Below, one piece after another: positions 8,947-19,314 of a DNA stretch of 64,000 nucleotides. Under the pieces are notes generated by a model that saw nothing but the letters and a program-made list of their open reading frames with translations, was not told where the DNA came from and did not search any database. The number at the start of each line of letters is the position of its first letter. Position 1 is the stretch's first letter. The stretch is from Dipteris shenzhenensis (taxonomy: Eukaryota; Polypodiophyta; Polypodiopsida; Gleicheniales). The position numbers were made by a program, and so were the translations under genes. The stretch lies in the NCBI GenBank assembly GCA_047967505.1, contig CM106538.1. The stretch is one strand, 5' to 3'.

Positions 8947-10312
8947 AATGAAGAAGAAGATGCCCGAGGCCCTCAGCACAATTGGCGATACGACCACAAA
9001 AAGAGCAAGGGGCACATCCATTTCTTAGAGATCATTAAGCCAGAAATGGAAAAGCTCGCACGAGCCCTCCAATTGTTGACAGAAGTCAGGCACACTGACC
9101 ACCACCAGTCGATCATGCCAAACATCTTGTTAAGGTTGGCAGAACCCTATGTCACTAACCGGGCCGATTACTTTTGTAATCAGATGTAGAAAGACCTCAA
9201 AACACATGGTGAGGTCATCGATAACCCAATGCTGTACAAGCCCATCCTCTATCATATGCTATAGTAGCAACCGCCTATTGGCTACGGATTGGCCGACAAG
9301 TCAGCCACGGGACCAATACTTAAAGAGCAAGAGGAGGCAGAGGTCGAACTGAAGCGAGCATGAATAGGGCCCGATGCCACTCTAGCCAGCCGCCCCACGC
9401 AACTTGACCAAAGTTAGCTGCTCACCTAGTATGAGGATCGCCAACTGCAAGCATTCCTATGCCATCAATATCGCATCGAGCACTCGAATTCTCAAGATAA
9501 GGGAAATAGTGTACAGTAGGAGCCCATCACGGTGGACAACCTCCAAGGGGAGGAGACGATCACCATTGGCCTCCACCCAGGAGCTCAAGCTATCCCGGCA
9601 ACCCCCGCTGCACCCCAGGTCTTGGCCTTAGCCATGACCCATCCATAGGAGACTACCTCCTTTGTCACTAACTCCTCCTCCTCTCCATGGGCAAGCCTCA
9701 CAGAGTCCCTACAGTTTTGTAGCGCACCGCATTATAAGGCACCAAGTGATTATAGCCACATGATGGCAGAACAACCCTCTCGTGCTGACCAAATGGAGCA
9801 ACATTTAATCGAGGCAGTGGCCCAAACCCCACCATTGGCACAAACATTTCTACAGAGATGGTAGGAACATGCCTCTCAACTCTCCTCGACGCTCCTCCAG
9901 GCACAGCTCTCCACGTGCGACATCCACACCCTAATGGTCGCCACCCAAGCCACATGGCAAACAGCCCTCGATCGAGCAGAGGAGTACCGCAGTAAAGCAG
10001 AGGATCTTGAGTTATCAGTCATCACCAAGCTTAAGGATGAGCTCGTTGCAAGCGAATCTTGGTCCAAACACTCATGGACCAGGTTAACAAAGTAGAGTCT
10101 CACCTCCGAACTGTAAATGAACAACATGCACAAGCAGAGACACAGCAAGCACAAACTCAAGAAGGCTACAAACGCTAGATCCAGACCTTGTAGGATCTCT
10201 TGGCATAGGAACGAGCACTGACTATGTCAATGTAGGAACAAAACGAGCGGCTGCGTACCCCTGACCACACAGAGGACTTAGGGTTGACAGATCGTGAGTA
10301 GTAGGAATTTCA
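8947..10312 (+). pseudogene. Coiled-coil Gag-like frame interrupted almost only by TAG
   Basis: From 8950 one frame reads coherently for about 375 codons (for example EIIKPEMEKLARALQLL, RLAEPYVTNRADYF, QATWQTALDRAEEYRSKAEDL), then shifts by one near 10080 and goes on to about 10312 (KVESHLRTVNEQHAQAETQQ). From 9001 on I count 14 TAG (9187, 9262, 9265, 9415, 9427, 9517, 9646, 9862 and six between 10170 and 10310), one TGA (9361) and no TAA. Most TAGs sit where Gln fits, such as tag-gag and tag-gaa in heptad-like stretches. The second half is a predicted coiled coil. Function is unknown; a structural Gag-like protein is the best guess. Confidence 0.6.
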
Positions 10313-10313
10313 T

Positions 10314-12164
10314 ATGTACGGGGAGGTCTCTGTATATTTAGCCACCTATACACTCGCCCCACGCACTATCCCCCAAACACTCCAAGTCCACTTCAACGCA
10401 CTCTGTGCACAGAATCTCATCTTCCAGCTCGACCTCACTGTCCCACTCCCTCCTAACACCCTCCAAACCATCCTCTACTATAATCCAGATCATTGCTGCC
10501 CCATTCTCGCCGTCTTATTTCTCCTTAGACCTTCATCCATCTAGCCTCTCTCTCCTTCGCCCCTCTAACCTCCAAATCCTCGCCGCTCATCCAATTTTTC
10601 TTAACTTCAAGGCATGGTGCCACGTCATCACAAGAAGTCCACAAATTATCCTACAGACGATGATGTGATGCAATTAGCTAAGCCCGAGGAGCTCAACCCG
10701 TGGGTCTACTCTTTGGATAGTGTGCAAGCTGACAATAATTGGATGCAGACCTACGGCCGTGCCTCCGCAATACAAATGCAAGGGCATCTTGTGGCTTACC
10801 AATCCACCACGTACCATCCCCTCGGCATAATAATACTCTATGACTAGGTGCTACAAGCTCTCCAAGACTCACTTGGATCCTTGGTTAGCAATTTTGAAAC
10901 AATCCACGTAGCATACCTTGAGGAAGTTGCCGAGGAGGAGGGCCAAGAAGTTATCACAATATTTAATTCTTCCACCCCACCTGCAGAGCTTCCACCCAGC
11001 AAGCCATCTAACCCCTCCCACCCCCCTTCCTTGCACAGATCTTTCTGAGTACTCTTCTAATGCCTCTAACACTAGCATCGCATAGCACAGGACCTCCCCG
11101 TCCATCTCACCTATCACTTTGATCGACCTCTCAAAAAAGGTTTTCACTACACTGCTTAAGTCAGCCAATTTTGTACATATGTCCCTGCTAACACAGCGCC
11201 CACAGAGATAGCAGAGGAGGAACCAATGCCCATGGAAGATGATAGAGTTCCTCAAACTCCTCCCTCCTCCTCGTCGGAAGATGTATAGTGGAGACCTGAC
11301 CTATAATCATTCCTTTTGGGGAGCTTTTGGGCAATGCCCTCATCCACCATTGGAAGAAGCAGCTCGAATGCGCCCACCTCCACCTCTACGAAATCTTGGA
11401 GGTGTGCCCCCTTACGCAGTTCATCACCCAGTCCTTACAACTAGTGGCACACACATGCAAATCACATAAGAGGAGGTTACCACCTGGCCCTTGATGCTCC
11501 AATTCCTCTGACAGATGCCGACGTTGGTCTCCAGCCTCGCTGGCACATCCCCTTCCTTTTTAAAAAGGAGCAATTTTGGTGTTACTACCATAGTGCCCAT
11601 GTCGAGACCAACGGATCCACCCCTTGTAAATGCCCATGGAACATCGATGGACTTGAGCCGAGTTTCGCAAGCTTCAAAAACAGGACCCCAACATTTTGTA
11701 CAAATTTCCCAAGTACAACTTTCTGAAAGAGATGATGCAGGAGGGATTTTGCTCCTGCCTCTAGTCCTTCAATGACACTATCCCCCCAAACTAGCTGCTA
11801 TCGTTGTAGCAGTCCACTTCAACCACCTTCTCCTCTTAATCCTCCATGATCTCCCTGCCCATAGTTGGCCGATTGTGACGACGACAGGCTCCACAATCTC
11901 AACAATTAGATTGTCTTCAACCTCGACATCGGCCCCACTTAGTTTCAGGAACTCCGCCTCTACTCTGCATCCGCAATATCCACAGCCATCACATCCACAT
12001 GTATGAGGACATGCACACCAGCCATTTTTAGAAGTTTTGCTTCGTACTTGACTCGGCTCACTCCCCACCAACTAGATCGCTATGCAGTCCTCCAGACGGT
12101 CCTCTCCAACCATCTCTTCCAACGCGGCTAATTCGCGGGTGGCTCAGTAGCAAGAAGGGGGGCA
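10314..12164 (+). pseudogene. C-terminal remnants of the LARD-like element, Pro/Ser-rich
   Basis: Several short frames continue the coding feel: 10314-10544, 10614-11048 (with QGHLVAYQSTTYHPLG and an acidic EEVAEEEGQE) and 11480-11775 (KCPWNID, FKKEQFWCYYHSAHVE in mixed frames). None matches a family I know, and frameshifts are frequent. The stretch ends in the purine tract before the LTR. It contains no pol motifs. Confidence 0.4.
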
Positions 12165-12890
12165 TGTTAACATCCACAGGGTACAGTCGCAGAGAATGTA
12201 GGGTAATCAGTGATTAGAGGTGATTAGGATTCATGATTTACTTCAACGGTTGCAGCCATGGAAGGAGTACAATGTAAGCTTCACAGGCTTTGAGCCGTAA
12301 ATAACTCAAGCGATTACATGCCTCAGGGGGTTTAAGCCACAAATAGCCCAAGTAGTTACAAGTTCAAGCCGCAAATTGCTACAAATAACCCAAGCGGTTA
12401 TTTGCCTCACAGGGTTCGGAAGATCGGCCTTACCATATAAATTTTAAGCCTCAAATGGCTTAGGACTCGGAGGCGCGAGGCTAACAACAGTGCTATTTAG
12501 CGCTCTTATATGGTACACACAAGAGTGGAATAGTAGAGGAGAGATGGAAAGGATAGCAAAGATGCCTTGGCACACTACGGGCCCAAGAGCCTTATAAATG
12601 TAAAGAAAGAGAGAGTGCTAAAAGGAAAAGAGTCGGCCCTTCCTTCAAAAGGTGACTTGTATAAAAGACCAAATGGTTGACTTTGGTCTTCATTGTTGTA
12701 TGCACAAGTTTGGAATACAAGCTCCCTCTTCTCTTCCAAGAGTGTCTTTGGGTGTTCTCTTGTTTCCTTTGTAGTGCCTCTGTGTTTGCCACTCCATCCC
12801 CCTTCACTCTCCTCTTCCCTTCTCCTTCTCCCTCCCTTCTCCCCTCTCTTCTCCCTTCTCCCCCTTCCCTCTTTCTCTAGTGGAAATACA
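12165..12890 (+). repeat. Putative 3' LTR of the LARD-like element
   Basis: Begins TGTTAACATCCACAGGG immediately after a purine tract. It contains internal direct words (caagcgattac, caagtagttac, caagcggttat), a TATA-like cttataaatg at 12591-12600 and a polypyrimidine tract at 12795-12878. The right end is uncertain; ggaaataca at about 12890 is a candidate because LTRs end in CA. No second copy is present for confirmation. Confidence 0.45.
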
Positions 12891-13019
12891 TTGCATCAAT
12901 CTGGGAGCCGCTTGAGACTCACACATGCGGACGGCTCGTGCCTTGCATTGCTCTCACAAGGAGTAGTTTGGAGTGGAGGCTCCATTGGTATTCCTTGAAG
13001 GTCCCCATGACACGTGAGT

Positions 13020-13276
13020 CACTGTTGAGACTACACAGCATCCTCGTTTATCTTGATGATGTCCTCATTCATACAAATACATGGGAAGATCATGACAAAA
13101 TAGTTCTAAGAAAGGTACTCAATCTGTTACAACAGTTTAACTTGAAGCTCAATCCAAGTAAATGCAAATCGGCGCAATCTAAGTTGAAATACTTAGGATT
13201 TGAAATTTCTAGTGAGGGTATTAGTTCAAGGTCTAGCAGCTTCGCAAAGATTTCCTCCTCCCTCCCAAAAATGTAA
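13020..13276 (+). pseudogene. Gypsy RT, C-terminal part
   Basis: The frame enters at ILVYLDDVLIHT, the Ty3/gypsy catalytic box (YLDD at 13049-13060), followed by the thumb region (HDKIVLRKVLNLLQ, LKLNPSKCKS, LKYLGFEIS). It stops at 13276 just before a frameshift; the expected connection to RNase H continues in another frame (NNFKDFLGM-like at 13280). The N-terminal two-thirds of RT is absent upstream, where sequence 12890-13020 has no RT similarity that I can see. The DD pair is retained but the protein cannot be complete. Confidence 0.85.
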
Positions 13277-13383
13277 AACAACTTCAAAGATTTTTAGGTA
13301 TGTCTCCAGTTAGCTCAAGATTTATGCTAGAATGAGTGGTATGTGCAGCCCCACTATGAAATTCGCTTCTAAAAAATGTCAAG

Positions 13384-13938
13384 TTGAATTGGACGCCTAA
13401 CTGTCAACTTTCATTTGAAAAGATAAAGAATCTTCTCAAAGAAGATTCACTACTTCGACATCCTGATCTGCAACAACCATTCGTAGTGAGAACGGACGCA
13501 TCCGAGGATGGTTTAGGAGCCATTTTGCTAGAAAAGGATGAACATGGCAATTTGCGTCCTATTTCATACGTTAGCAGATCACTCACAGGCCCAGAATCGA
13601 GATACACAACAACAGAACTGGAATGTTTCGCAGTAATATGGGCTATATCTAAATTGCACGTTTATTTGCATGGCAATGAATTTGAAGTGCAAACTGACCA
13701 CGCCGCCTTTACATGATTGTCGAAGAAGAAAAAATTGCATGGACGTTTAGCACGATGGGTGCTTCTCTTGCAGGATTACGCATTCAAAATTTCATATAGG
13801 CTACAAAAATACAATGCTGTTGCTGACGCTTTGTCTAGAGCGCAGCACGGATGTCAACAAGCCAAACCAGTAGTAGCTGCCCGAACCCCTTTGCCTATAC
13901 CACTCAATCACCCCTCTCTTCCGTCACTCCATGCAGAT
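13384..13938 (+). pseudogene. Gypsy RNase H
   Basis: Starts MNWTPNCQLSFEKIKNLL and includes VVRTDASEDGLGAIL (first RNase H Asp), PISYVSRSLTGPESRYTTTE (catalytic Glu region) and VQTDHAAF (third Asp). A TGA at 13714-13716 stands where related proteins have Trp, then LHGRLARWVLLLQDYAFKI and VADALSRA follow. This enzyme removes the RNA strand during reverse transcription. Only the one stop breaks it, so decay is moderate. Confidence 0.9.
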
Positions 13939-13960
13939 GAAGTCCACTAAGCCGCCTCAA

Positions 13961-15107
13961 TAAATTTTGCGACTGATCGATGATTTGTTGTATTATCATA
14001 AAGCACCTTTTCAGCCACGATTGTTTGTATCGATCGAATTCAGAGATCACTACTTGCATTCGTTCCACGACGGAATGTTTGGGGGTCACTTGGGATTCCT
14101 GAAGGTACTTACAAAGCTGCAATCCAAGTTCTATTGGCCGAAGATGAGGCATTCGTTGCATATATATTTGCAATCTTGCCCAACTTGTCAAGCTTTCAAG
14201 AATCCAACTACAAAGCCTGCTAGTGATATGCAGTCGATCCAAACTTCACGCCCATTCGAATTGGTAGCCTATGACATTATGGGCCCGTTGCCAATCTCGT
14301 CCAAAGGCAATCGATACATTATAGTTTTGACAGACTATTTGACACGGTGGAATATTGCGCAGCCGCTCAAAACTGCAACAGCTTTAGAGGTCGCCGATTT
14401 TCTTCTTGAGCATCTAATTCTTCCTCACGGATGTCCAGAACAACTACTTTCTGATCAAGGCAACAATTTTAAGTCAGAGGTAATCAAAATTTTGGCAGAC
14501 CGCGATTGAGTGTGAAAACAAGAGTTTGCAAGTCCACATCACCCTGATTGTAACGGGTTAACGGAGAGGCTGAATCGCAGTATCAAGCTCATGTTGGCAA
14601 TGCATGTTGACCCCGATCACTCCAATTGGGATGTTTCGCTTCCACACGTAGTAGTTGCTTACAATACTTCACTCCATGAGTCGACCTGAATCCGTCCTTT
14701 TGAGTCCTTGTTTGGACGGCTTCCGAATTTCCCTCCGGAAATAGATACAATTCCTCGAGAGGGCATCAAGCATAAAGATGATAAGGAATGGGCTGATTAT
14801 TTATCATACACCTTGTCTTTCATTCGGCAGGATGCAAAAGCTCATCTACGTAAGGCACAAAGTCGCCGACAGTTCTTGTACAAGCAAACTATTCACTTGG
14901 CGATTTGGTAATGATTCATTAACCGACTAGGAAGAAAGGGTTGAATGAGAACTTTCTGGCAAAGTGGATAGGGCCTTATCAGATTTTGAAGCCAGTAGGA
15001 AAGACCACATATGCAGTACAAAGATGTACTTCAGGATGTAGTCAGACCAGAACAACGGCTCATATTCAGAGGATCAAATTGTATCATGCCTGGGCTGCTG
15101 TTCTTCT
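13961..15107 (+). pseudogene. Gypsy integrase with GPY/F module
   Basis: The zinc-binding HHCC region is visible (HDGMFGGHLG, then CPTC), followed by the catalytic core: VAYDIMGPLP (Asp 1), LSDQGNNF (Asp 2) and NGLTERLNRS (Glu). The C-terminal module reads FLAKWIGPYQILKPVG, a clear GPY/F motif that binds DNA. Stops are TGA at 14507 and 14513, TGA near 14687, and TAA/TGA near 14909. The wording GPLPISSKGNRYIIVLTDY and HGCPEQLLSDQG resembles gypsy lineages I associate with animals and protists more than typical plant chromoviruses or Tat/Athila. I see no chromodomain. It is inactive through stops. Confidence 0.9.
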
Positions 15108-15125
15108 TTCGGGGGGAAGTAGACG

Positions 15126-15511
15126 TGACGACTGTATCTGCCACCTCAGCCACAAACAGTCATGTGGATTTGTCCAACTCACCTTTGACGTGGCATCGAT
15201 CCTAGTCAGCACCTTAGTGGGCAGTCAACCAAGTCATCCGCTCCAACGTCTGTTTCTGTTGCCAGTTCTTGATGCTCTCAGGCACAATCGTGCCGTTGTA
15301 AGCTCCTTATAAAGGCTGTAATCTAATGAGTAAAGAGGAGTTCTTTGGTTGAGCACTCAATTCTTGGTTGAGTCCATTCCTCCTTAGTCGTTTGAGTCTT
15401 GTCTCGCTCTGTGCTCTCTACGTTGCCATCTACGCTCGTTACGATACATCGTTGCATCATTCCCATTGAACTTTTGCACCAAAGAGCAAAAGTTTTCTTT
15501 TTCTACCGTCA
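15126..15511 (+). repeat. 3' LTR of the Ty3/gypsy element (386 bp)
   Basis: Bounded by the inverted repeat TGACG at 15126 and CGTCA at 15511, with a TATA-like cttataaagg at 15305-15314 in the middle, as expected for an LTR promoter. It follows a G-rich purine tract. No 5' LTR is present, so the boundaries rest on the terminal repeats and gene order. Confidence 0.65.
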
Positions 15512-15780
15512 CAAGTACTGGTGACATCCCATTGGGTGTCGGACTCTTTTGCCTTCCCTTCTCGATCCTTTGTGTAAAATTTGAATGATATGTGTGTGGA
15601 TGCTCATCTCAAAATAATGGATGTTTGAAATGCTTATGTTTTGCGCTCTATCCTCCCTCTTACCAACACTTTTATAAGCAATTCAAACTCTTTTTTGATT
15701 CCCTCATGAGAATTGTTTGGCTCCTTGCACGGGCACAAAGATTTGGCATTGCCACAAGATCAATCCGGTGAGCTGACGTA
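15512..15780. other. No gene seen
   Basis: Unremarkable sequence between the gypsy LTR and the next coding-like stretch; there are no clear repeats or motifs. Confidence 0.4.
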
Positions 15781-16200
15781 TGCCTTGTTTCCCTCGCTAC
15801 TATGGCACTTGTAATTACGCTATAATGATTCTGATGGTCTGCCTCTTCTGCAAGTGCAGAACATCAAGAATTACGTGTCTTACTATGGCAAGCTCCTTGA
15901 CGCGCCTCTCATCCCTAGCGTTGATCACAATGAGGTTGCGAAACTCATACGGCAAGCTGTGGGAGGGATTGTCAGTATCGTCAAGAGGAATACAATCAAC
16001 ATGTTGACCTAATTTGGGGGCAAATAATTCCAAAATTTGGTGATGGACGTTCGAGAGGAAGATAAATTACAATCTAGAGGAGGCACAGGTGACACAACGT
16101 AGGGGCGATGGAACGCGAGAGGGCAAGGGAGTATCACTAGCGAAACAAAAAGCCTGCACTTGTGTAGGGACAAGAGACGGTTATTAGAACGTTTTATTTT
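15781..16200 (+). pseudogene. Unidentified coding-like remnant
   Basis: One frame reads coherently from about 15828 (LPLLQVQNIKNYVSYYG, DAPLIPSVDHNEVAKLI, VGGIVSIVKRN), passes two TAA codons near 16010-16025, and goes on (MDVREEDKLQSRGG, RDKRRLLERFIL). Amino-acid texture looks real, but I do not recognise the family. It could be a retroelement gag fragment, given the neighbours, or a host-gene fragment. No start codon or splice structure could be assigned. Confidence 0.35.
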
Positions 16201-16298
16201 GAAAAAATAGTATGCCGCGTGGCTCAAAGAGAGCAACAAAGAGTTATTTCATCTTCTTCTTTACCACAATAAAAGGCAGAATCTATTAAACCGCGCAG

Positions 16299-16323
16299 TG
16301 CGGTGAGCGCGGATCGAACACGC

Positions 16324-16366
<43 letters not shown>

Positions 16367-16371
16367 CCCGC
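16299..16371 (-). tRNA. trnF-GAA: tRNA-Phe (GAA), nuclear cytosolic type
   Basis: A 73-nt cloverleaf on the minus strand carries Phe to the ribosome. It shows the acceptor start gcggggat, D-loop agctcagttgggagagcg (box A), anticodon loop ctgaaga with GAA, and T-loop gttcgatcc (box B). The discriminator is A and CCA is not encoded, as in eukaryotic nuclear genes. The T-stem has one G-U pair where the usual plant gene has A-U, which is tolerable. The trinucleotide caa lies immediately upstream of the 5' end, a feature of plant tRNA genes, and a run of four T lies about 25 nt downstream as a possible Pol III stop. It is unlike the plastid trnF. It looks functional and is the best candidate for a working gene here. 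Confidence 0.95.
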
Positions 16372-17055
16372 TTGACGGTCTATGTAGTTGTAATCTAAAA
16401 ATTATGAAGAAAACTCCGACCAGTATAGTTGATGATGTGATCTGCGTCTGCTACGCTCACCCGTGCTGGTATTTCCTCGTAGCTGGTGATCTAGCAATCC
16501 CGTGCTGTGACTATTGCTTCAGCAGCTTTGCTTTACGAGCCACTACGTCAGCGCTCTGCTTGGTTCTATGTACCTGGTGAGTCTTCAAGGTTCTCCGCTG
16601 CTATTTGCCTCTTCGAGGCATTCGATTGGCTTCAAAAAGCCTAGGTCCTTAAAAAAAAACCTTGCGGCCGATCGGCGAAAGAATACAATTGGAGTCTCGG
16701 TAGTAGGCCCGTGAGCTTTCTCCAAAAATTAACCATCGGGCGCAGGCGCAACCATACGTTGCTTCATTTCCTGCTTGGATTAGAAAGTACAGGTGTGGTA
16801 TTGTATGCCTTTCTGAAGTATGCATATAGCCAGCAAGTATTCATCTGTTTGTGTGCCGATCCTGATTAGAGACCCCCAAATGGAATTTGGGCCCCTATTA
16901 ATTAATTTGAATTTGTGCGCGGAAGGGGGAGGGCAAATGTCCAATTAACGTAAGCCAGTGGTGCCCATGAATTTTCAGGGCTGCGATCCATTAATTTTCA
17001 GGGCTGTGGAGTGCTTGGGTGAAGCTTCTGGAAGAAGCTATAAAAGGAGGGGTCA
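16372..17055. other. No gene seen around and beyond the tRNA promoter side
   Basis: Mixed-composition DNA with a few short frames. I saw no family motifs; 16900-16990 has a short direct repeat (ttaattttcagggctg and gaattttcagggctg). Confidence 0.4.
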
Positions 17056-17304
17056 TAGAGTGCAGAAGTGCAGGCAGGGGGGCTATGAAGCCCTCTCTAA
17101 TACAACCAGGAAGAGACGGGAGGAAGGGGGAGAGAGGGAGGGAGAGGAGGAAGTGGACAGAGGGGTGGGGAGATGGGGGAGAGAGAGAGATAGAAAGAGA
17201 GAGAGAGCACGTTGAGCGGAGGGAGAGGGAGAGGAAGAGGGAGAGAGAGAGAGAGAGGGGTAGCGTGAGAGTAGGGAGCATGAGAGTAGAGAGCACGCTG
17301 AACG

Positions 17305-17346
<42 letters not shown>

Positions 17347-17450
17347 ACGTTGAGCGGCAGGGGAGAGAGAGAGCGGCGAGACAGAGAGAGAGTGAGAGAG
17401 AGAGAGAGAGCAGCGTGAGAGAGGGGCAGCGTGAGAGTAGGGAGCGTAAC
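17056..17450. repeat. GA-rich microsatellite (GAGA)n with a dispersed ~25-bp word
   Basis: Long purine run dominated by (GA)n, with interspersed gcacgttgagcgg and gtagcgtgagagtaggga. The long Arg/Glu open frames in it are composition artefacts. Confidence 0.9.
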
Positions 17451-17869
17451 TAAATTAGTTAGCTTAGGTTAATTGATAGGTAAATAGTTAGCTTAGGTTA
17501 ATTGAAAAGATAAGGGTAGCGCGAGCGTAGGTAATTAATTAATGGTAGGAGAGGTAGAAGCGAATAGGTAGTCGATCCTGATAAAGGGTTTGTGTTGTTG
17601 GCGAACATATTGAGATGATTTGTTGTGTTCAAGGAAAATCAAGGAGTCCTTTGTTAGCACTCTATAGCATTGTTTTAATTTCCCTTTGAAATCTGACACT
17701 TGTTACCCATGTTCCTAGTGAGTCTCAAGTTTTCTCGAAGTTGTGGCATGCAACCTTCCTCATGCACCTTCCTCCACTTTATCTCGTCCTCATAGCCCCC
17801 TATTAGATCATATATAATTTCCAAGCTTCCACCATTCATTATAGGTCATATGTAATTTCCAAGCTTCCA
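17451..17869. other. No gene seen
   Basis: AT-richer DNA with short direct repeats (ttagcttaggttaattgat/a at 17459 and 17489; gatcatatataatttccaagcttccac and ggtcatatgtaatttccaagcttcc near 17800-17870). Confidence 0.45.
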
Positions 17870-19060
17870 CGATTCATGATTATAGATAATAGATAATGGG
17901 GTAGTACTGTCGAGCACACAAATTGTGTCCTCTTGTTGGGCTTGCCTGGCAGAGGCTCGGCACAGGTCACCGCATAGAATCACATCTACACTGCCAAATG
18001 GGATTGTGTTTTATTTCATGCATTCACATATCTGCTGCATGGAACGTGTTTAAGCCAACCAAAGAGATCTCATCGATGACAATGAGCTTGACATCTTTGT
18101 ATGATGCTGCAAGTTCTTCAGTTTCTCTGCTGAGAGGCATGTGAATGTTGATGTCATCAGTGGCAAGTGCAATGCTTCGTGGTTCCTCCAATGTTGAATG
18201 TTGCTTTACTACTGTATGCTAATAGCAATACTCATGGCAATGTGGCGTCGTTGGTTTCAAGATGTGAGTAGTAGCGAGTCAATGCTTCTACTAACAACAT
18301 CACTATATAGGTTTCCCTCGTTCCAGTGTATCCTGAGAGGAAGAGGTGTACTTTTTTATCAGGCTTTCAAAGCATAATGTCCTTGAGAATGTTTCGTTGT
18401 TCAGCGTTCATTTTGTAGATATTTTCGTAGTATTCTTTGTTTGGTAAAAGTTTGTAAGTTGGTTTTGTTATGAATGTTGGTTGAGTTGGTTTTGAGCATG
18501 TGTTCATTTCTTTTGCAAGGTCAAACTTTTCTGACGGTTTTTTTGATGTTGAAGTTGTCGACATTGATTATGTAGTTAATGATTTGTTCTTTATCACTAT
18601 CGAAAAAGACGACATTTGGTCTTATATTTGTTGTAGTGTCAATAGAGTGTTTGTGTTGGTTGTACAGGTCGTTCCAGGATGGATAATCTTCGTTTAGTGA
18701 GTGCTCTGCTGTTATGAATGATAGGTATAATAAACAAAGTTCTCTATAATATTGTAGGGGTCTTTGTTTTTACTGTAGTTGTTAAATCGGATAATTTTTT
18801 CCCTTTTTCGTTCGGTTCTCTGCTTGTCAGGTATTTTGTGTTGGCTTGCAAATGTTGCGCGAGATAAAGAGTGCAATGATGGTCCATGTTTCAAGTATTT
18901 ACAGATAATGTCATCGAAGAGGATGTATGTGCTTGGTGGGTCCATTTTCTCAAGTTGGGCTCTTCGTCCTAGAAGTAAAGTTATATTGTCGGGTAGGCTT
19001 GTGTTGATGTAGATAAAATGTCTACTTGCTGTTGTTTGTGGCAAGGATAAGCATAAGTAA
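17870..19060 (-). pseudogene. Helitron Pif1-like helicase, decayed
   Basis: Read from 19060 downward, adjacent frames give the characteristic order of Helitron RepHel helicases. SRHFIYINTSLP and RAQLEKMDP are followed by IICKYL and KIIRFNNYSKNKDP, then the region SLNEDYPSWNDLYNQHK, then KLLPNKEYYENIYKMNAEQR just before the ATPase. The Walker A region (about 18310-18333) reads LFLSGYTGTRET where a functional site has GxxGxGKS/T, so the nucleotide-binding Lys is gone. Walker B is well kept (LIVIDEISLVG, about 18064-18090), then VDVILCGDL near 17960 matches the next helicase motif. At least four frameshifts or stops occur. Rolling-circle transposition is the family's role; this copy is dead. No Rep domain, 5' TC or 3' CTRR hairpin end was identified. 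Confidence 0.8.
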
Positions 19061-19309
19061 ACTGCTTGTTGCGCACTTATGTGTTGTGTGTTTAATATTG
19101 TGTAAGAATATTAAGTAAACTTCTTGTTACTTAATGTTGACATGTTAGGAAAATCAAGTAAGAAAAGAAAGAATCTAAGTGTTTCATAAAATAATTGCTT
19201 GAAGTAGAAAGTATTCAAAAAGGGGGTCATGTGTCACATTTCTTGAAATTGAGTAGTCCAAAGTTAAGGACTATTTTAACGTGACCCATTTGGGTTTGGC
19301 AATTACCCA
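19061..19309. other. No gene seen; flank of element B
   Basis: AT-rich spacer with a near-repeat gtgtaagaatattaagtaaac. It ends in the target duplication of element B. Confidence 0.45.
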
Positions 19310-19314
19310 AGGGG

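Larger units (their letters stand above)
8372..12890 (+). mobile_element. Large LTR-element remnant (LARD-like) with a coiled-coil protein and 3' LTR
   Basis: The segment carries a long, decayed protein-coding region (8372 to about 11780) with no protease, integrase, RT or RNase H motif. It ends in a polypurine tract (caagaaggggggca, 12151-12164) next to an LTR-like start TGTTAACATCC at 12165. A large internal region without pol plus PPT and LTR fits the LARD class. The 5' LTR is not recognised, unless the TATA/minisatellite composite repeat acts as its upstream region. An element remnant of similar style is at 39202-40860. Confidence 0.55.
13020..15511 (+). mobile_element. 5'-truncated Ty3/gypsy element with 3' LTR
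   Basis: The copy begins inside the reverse transcriptase and runs through RNase H, integrase with a GPY/F module, a short purine tract (cggggggaag, about 15110-15119) and a 3' LTR. Gag, protease and the front of RT are missing. Domain order RT-RNaseH-IN identifies Ty3/gypsy. Its stops are mostly TGA and TAA, unlike the TAG-rich neighbours, which points to a different decay history. Confidence 0.85.

Noticed and set aside
17056-17450. 144-codon Arg/Glu frame in the GA tract
   Set aside because: Microsatellite artefact.
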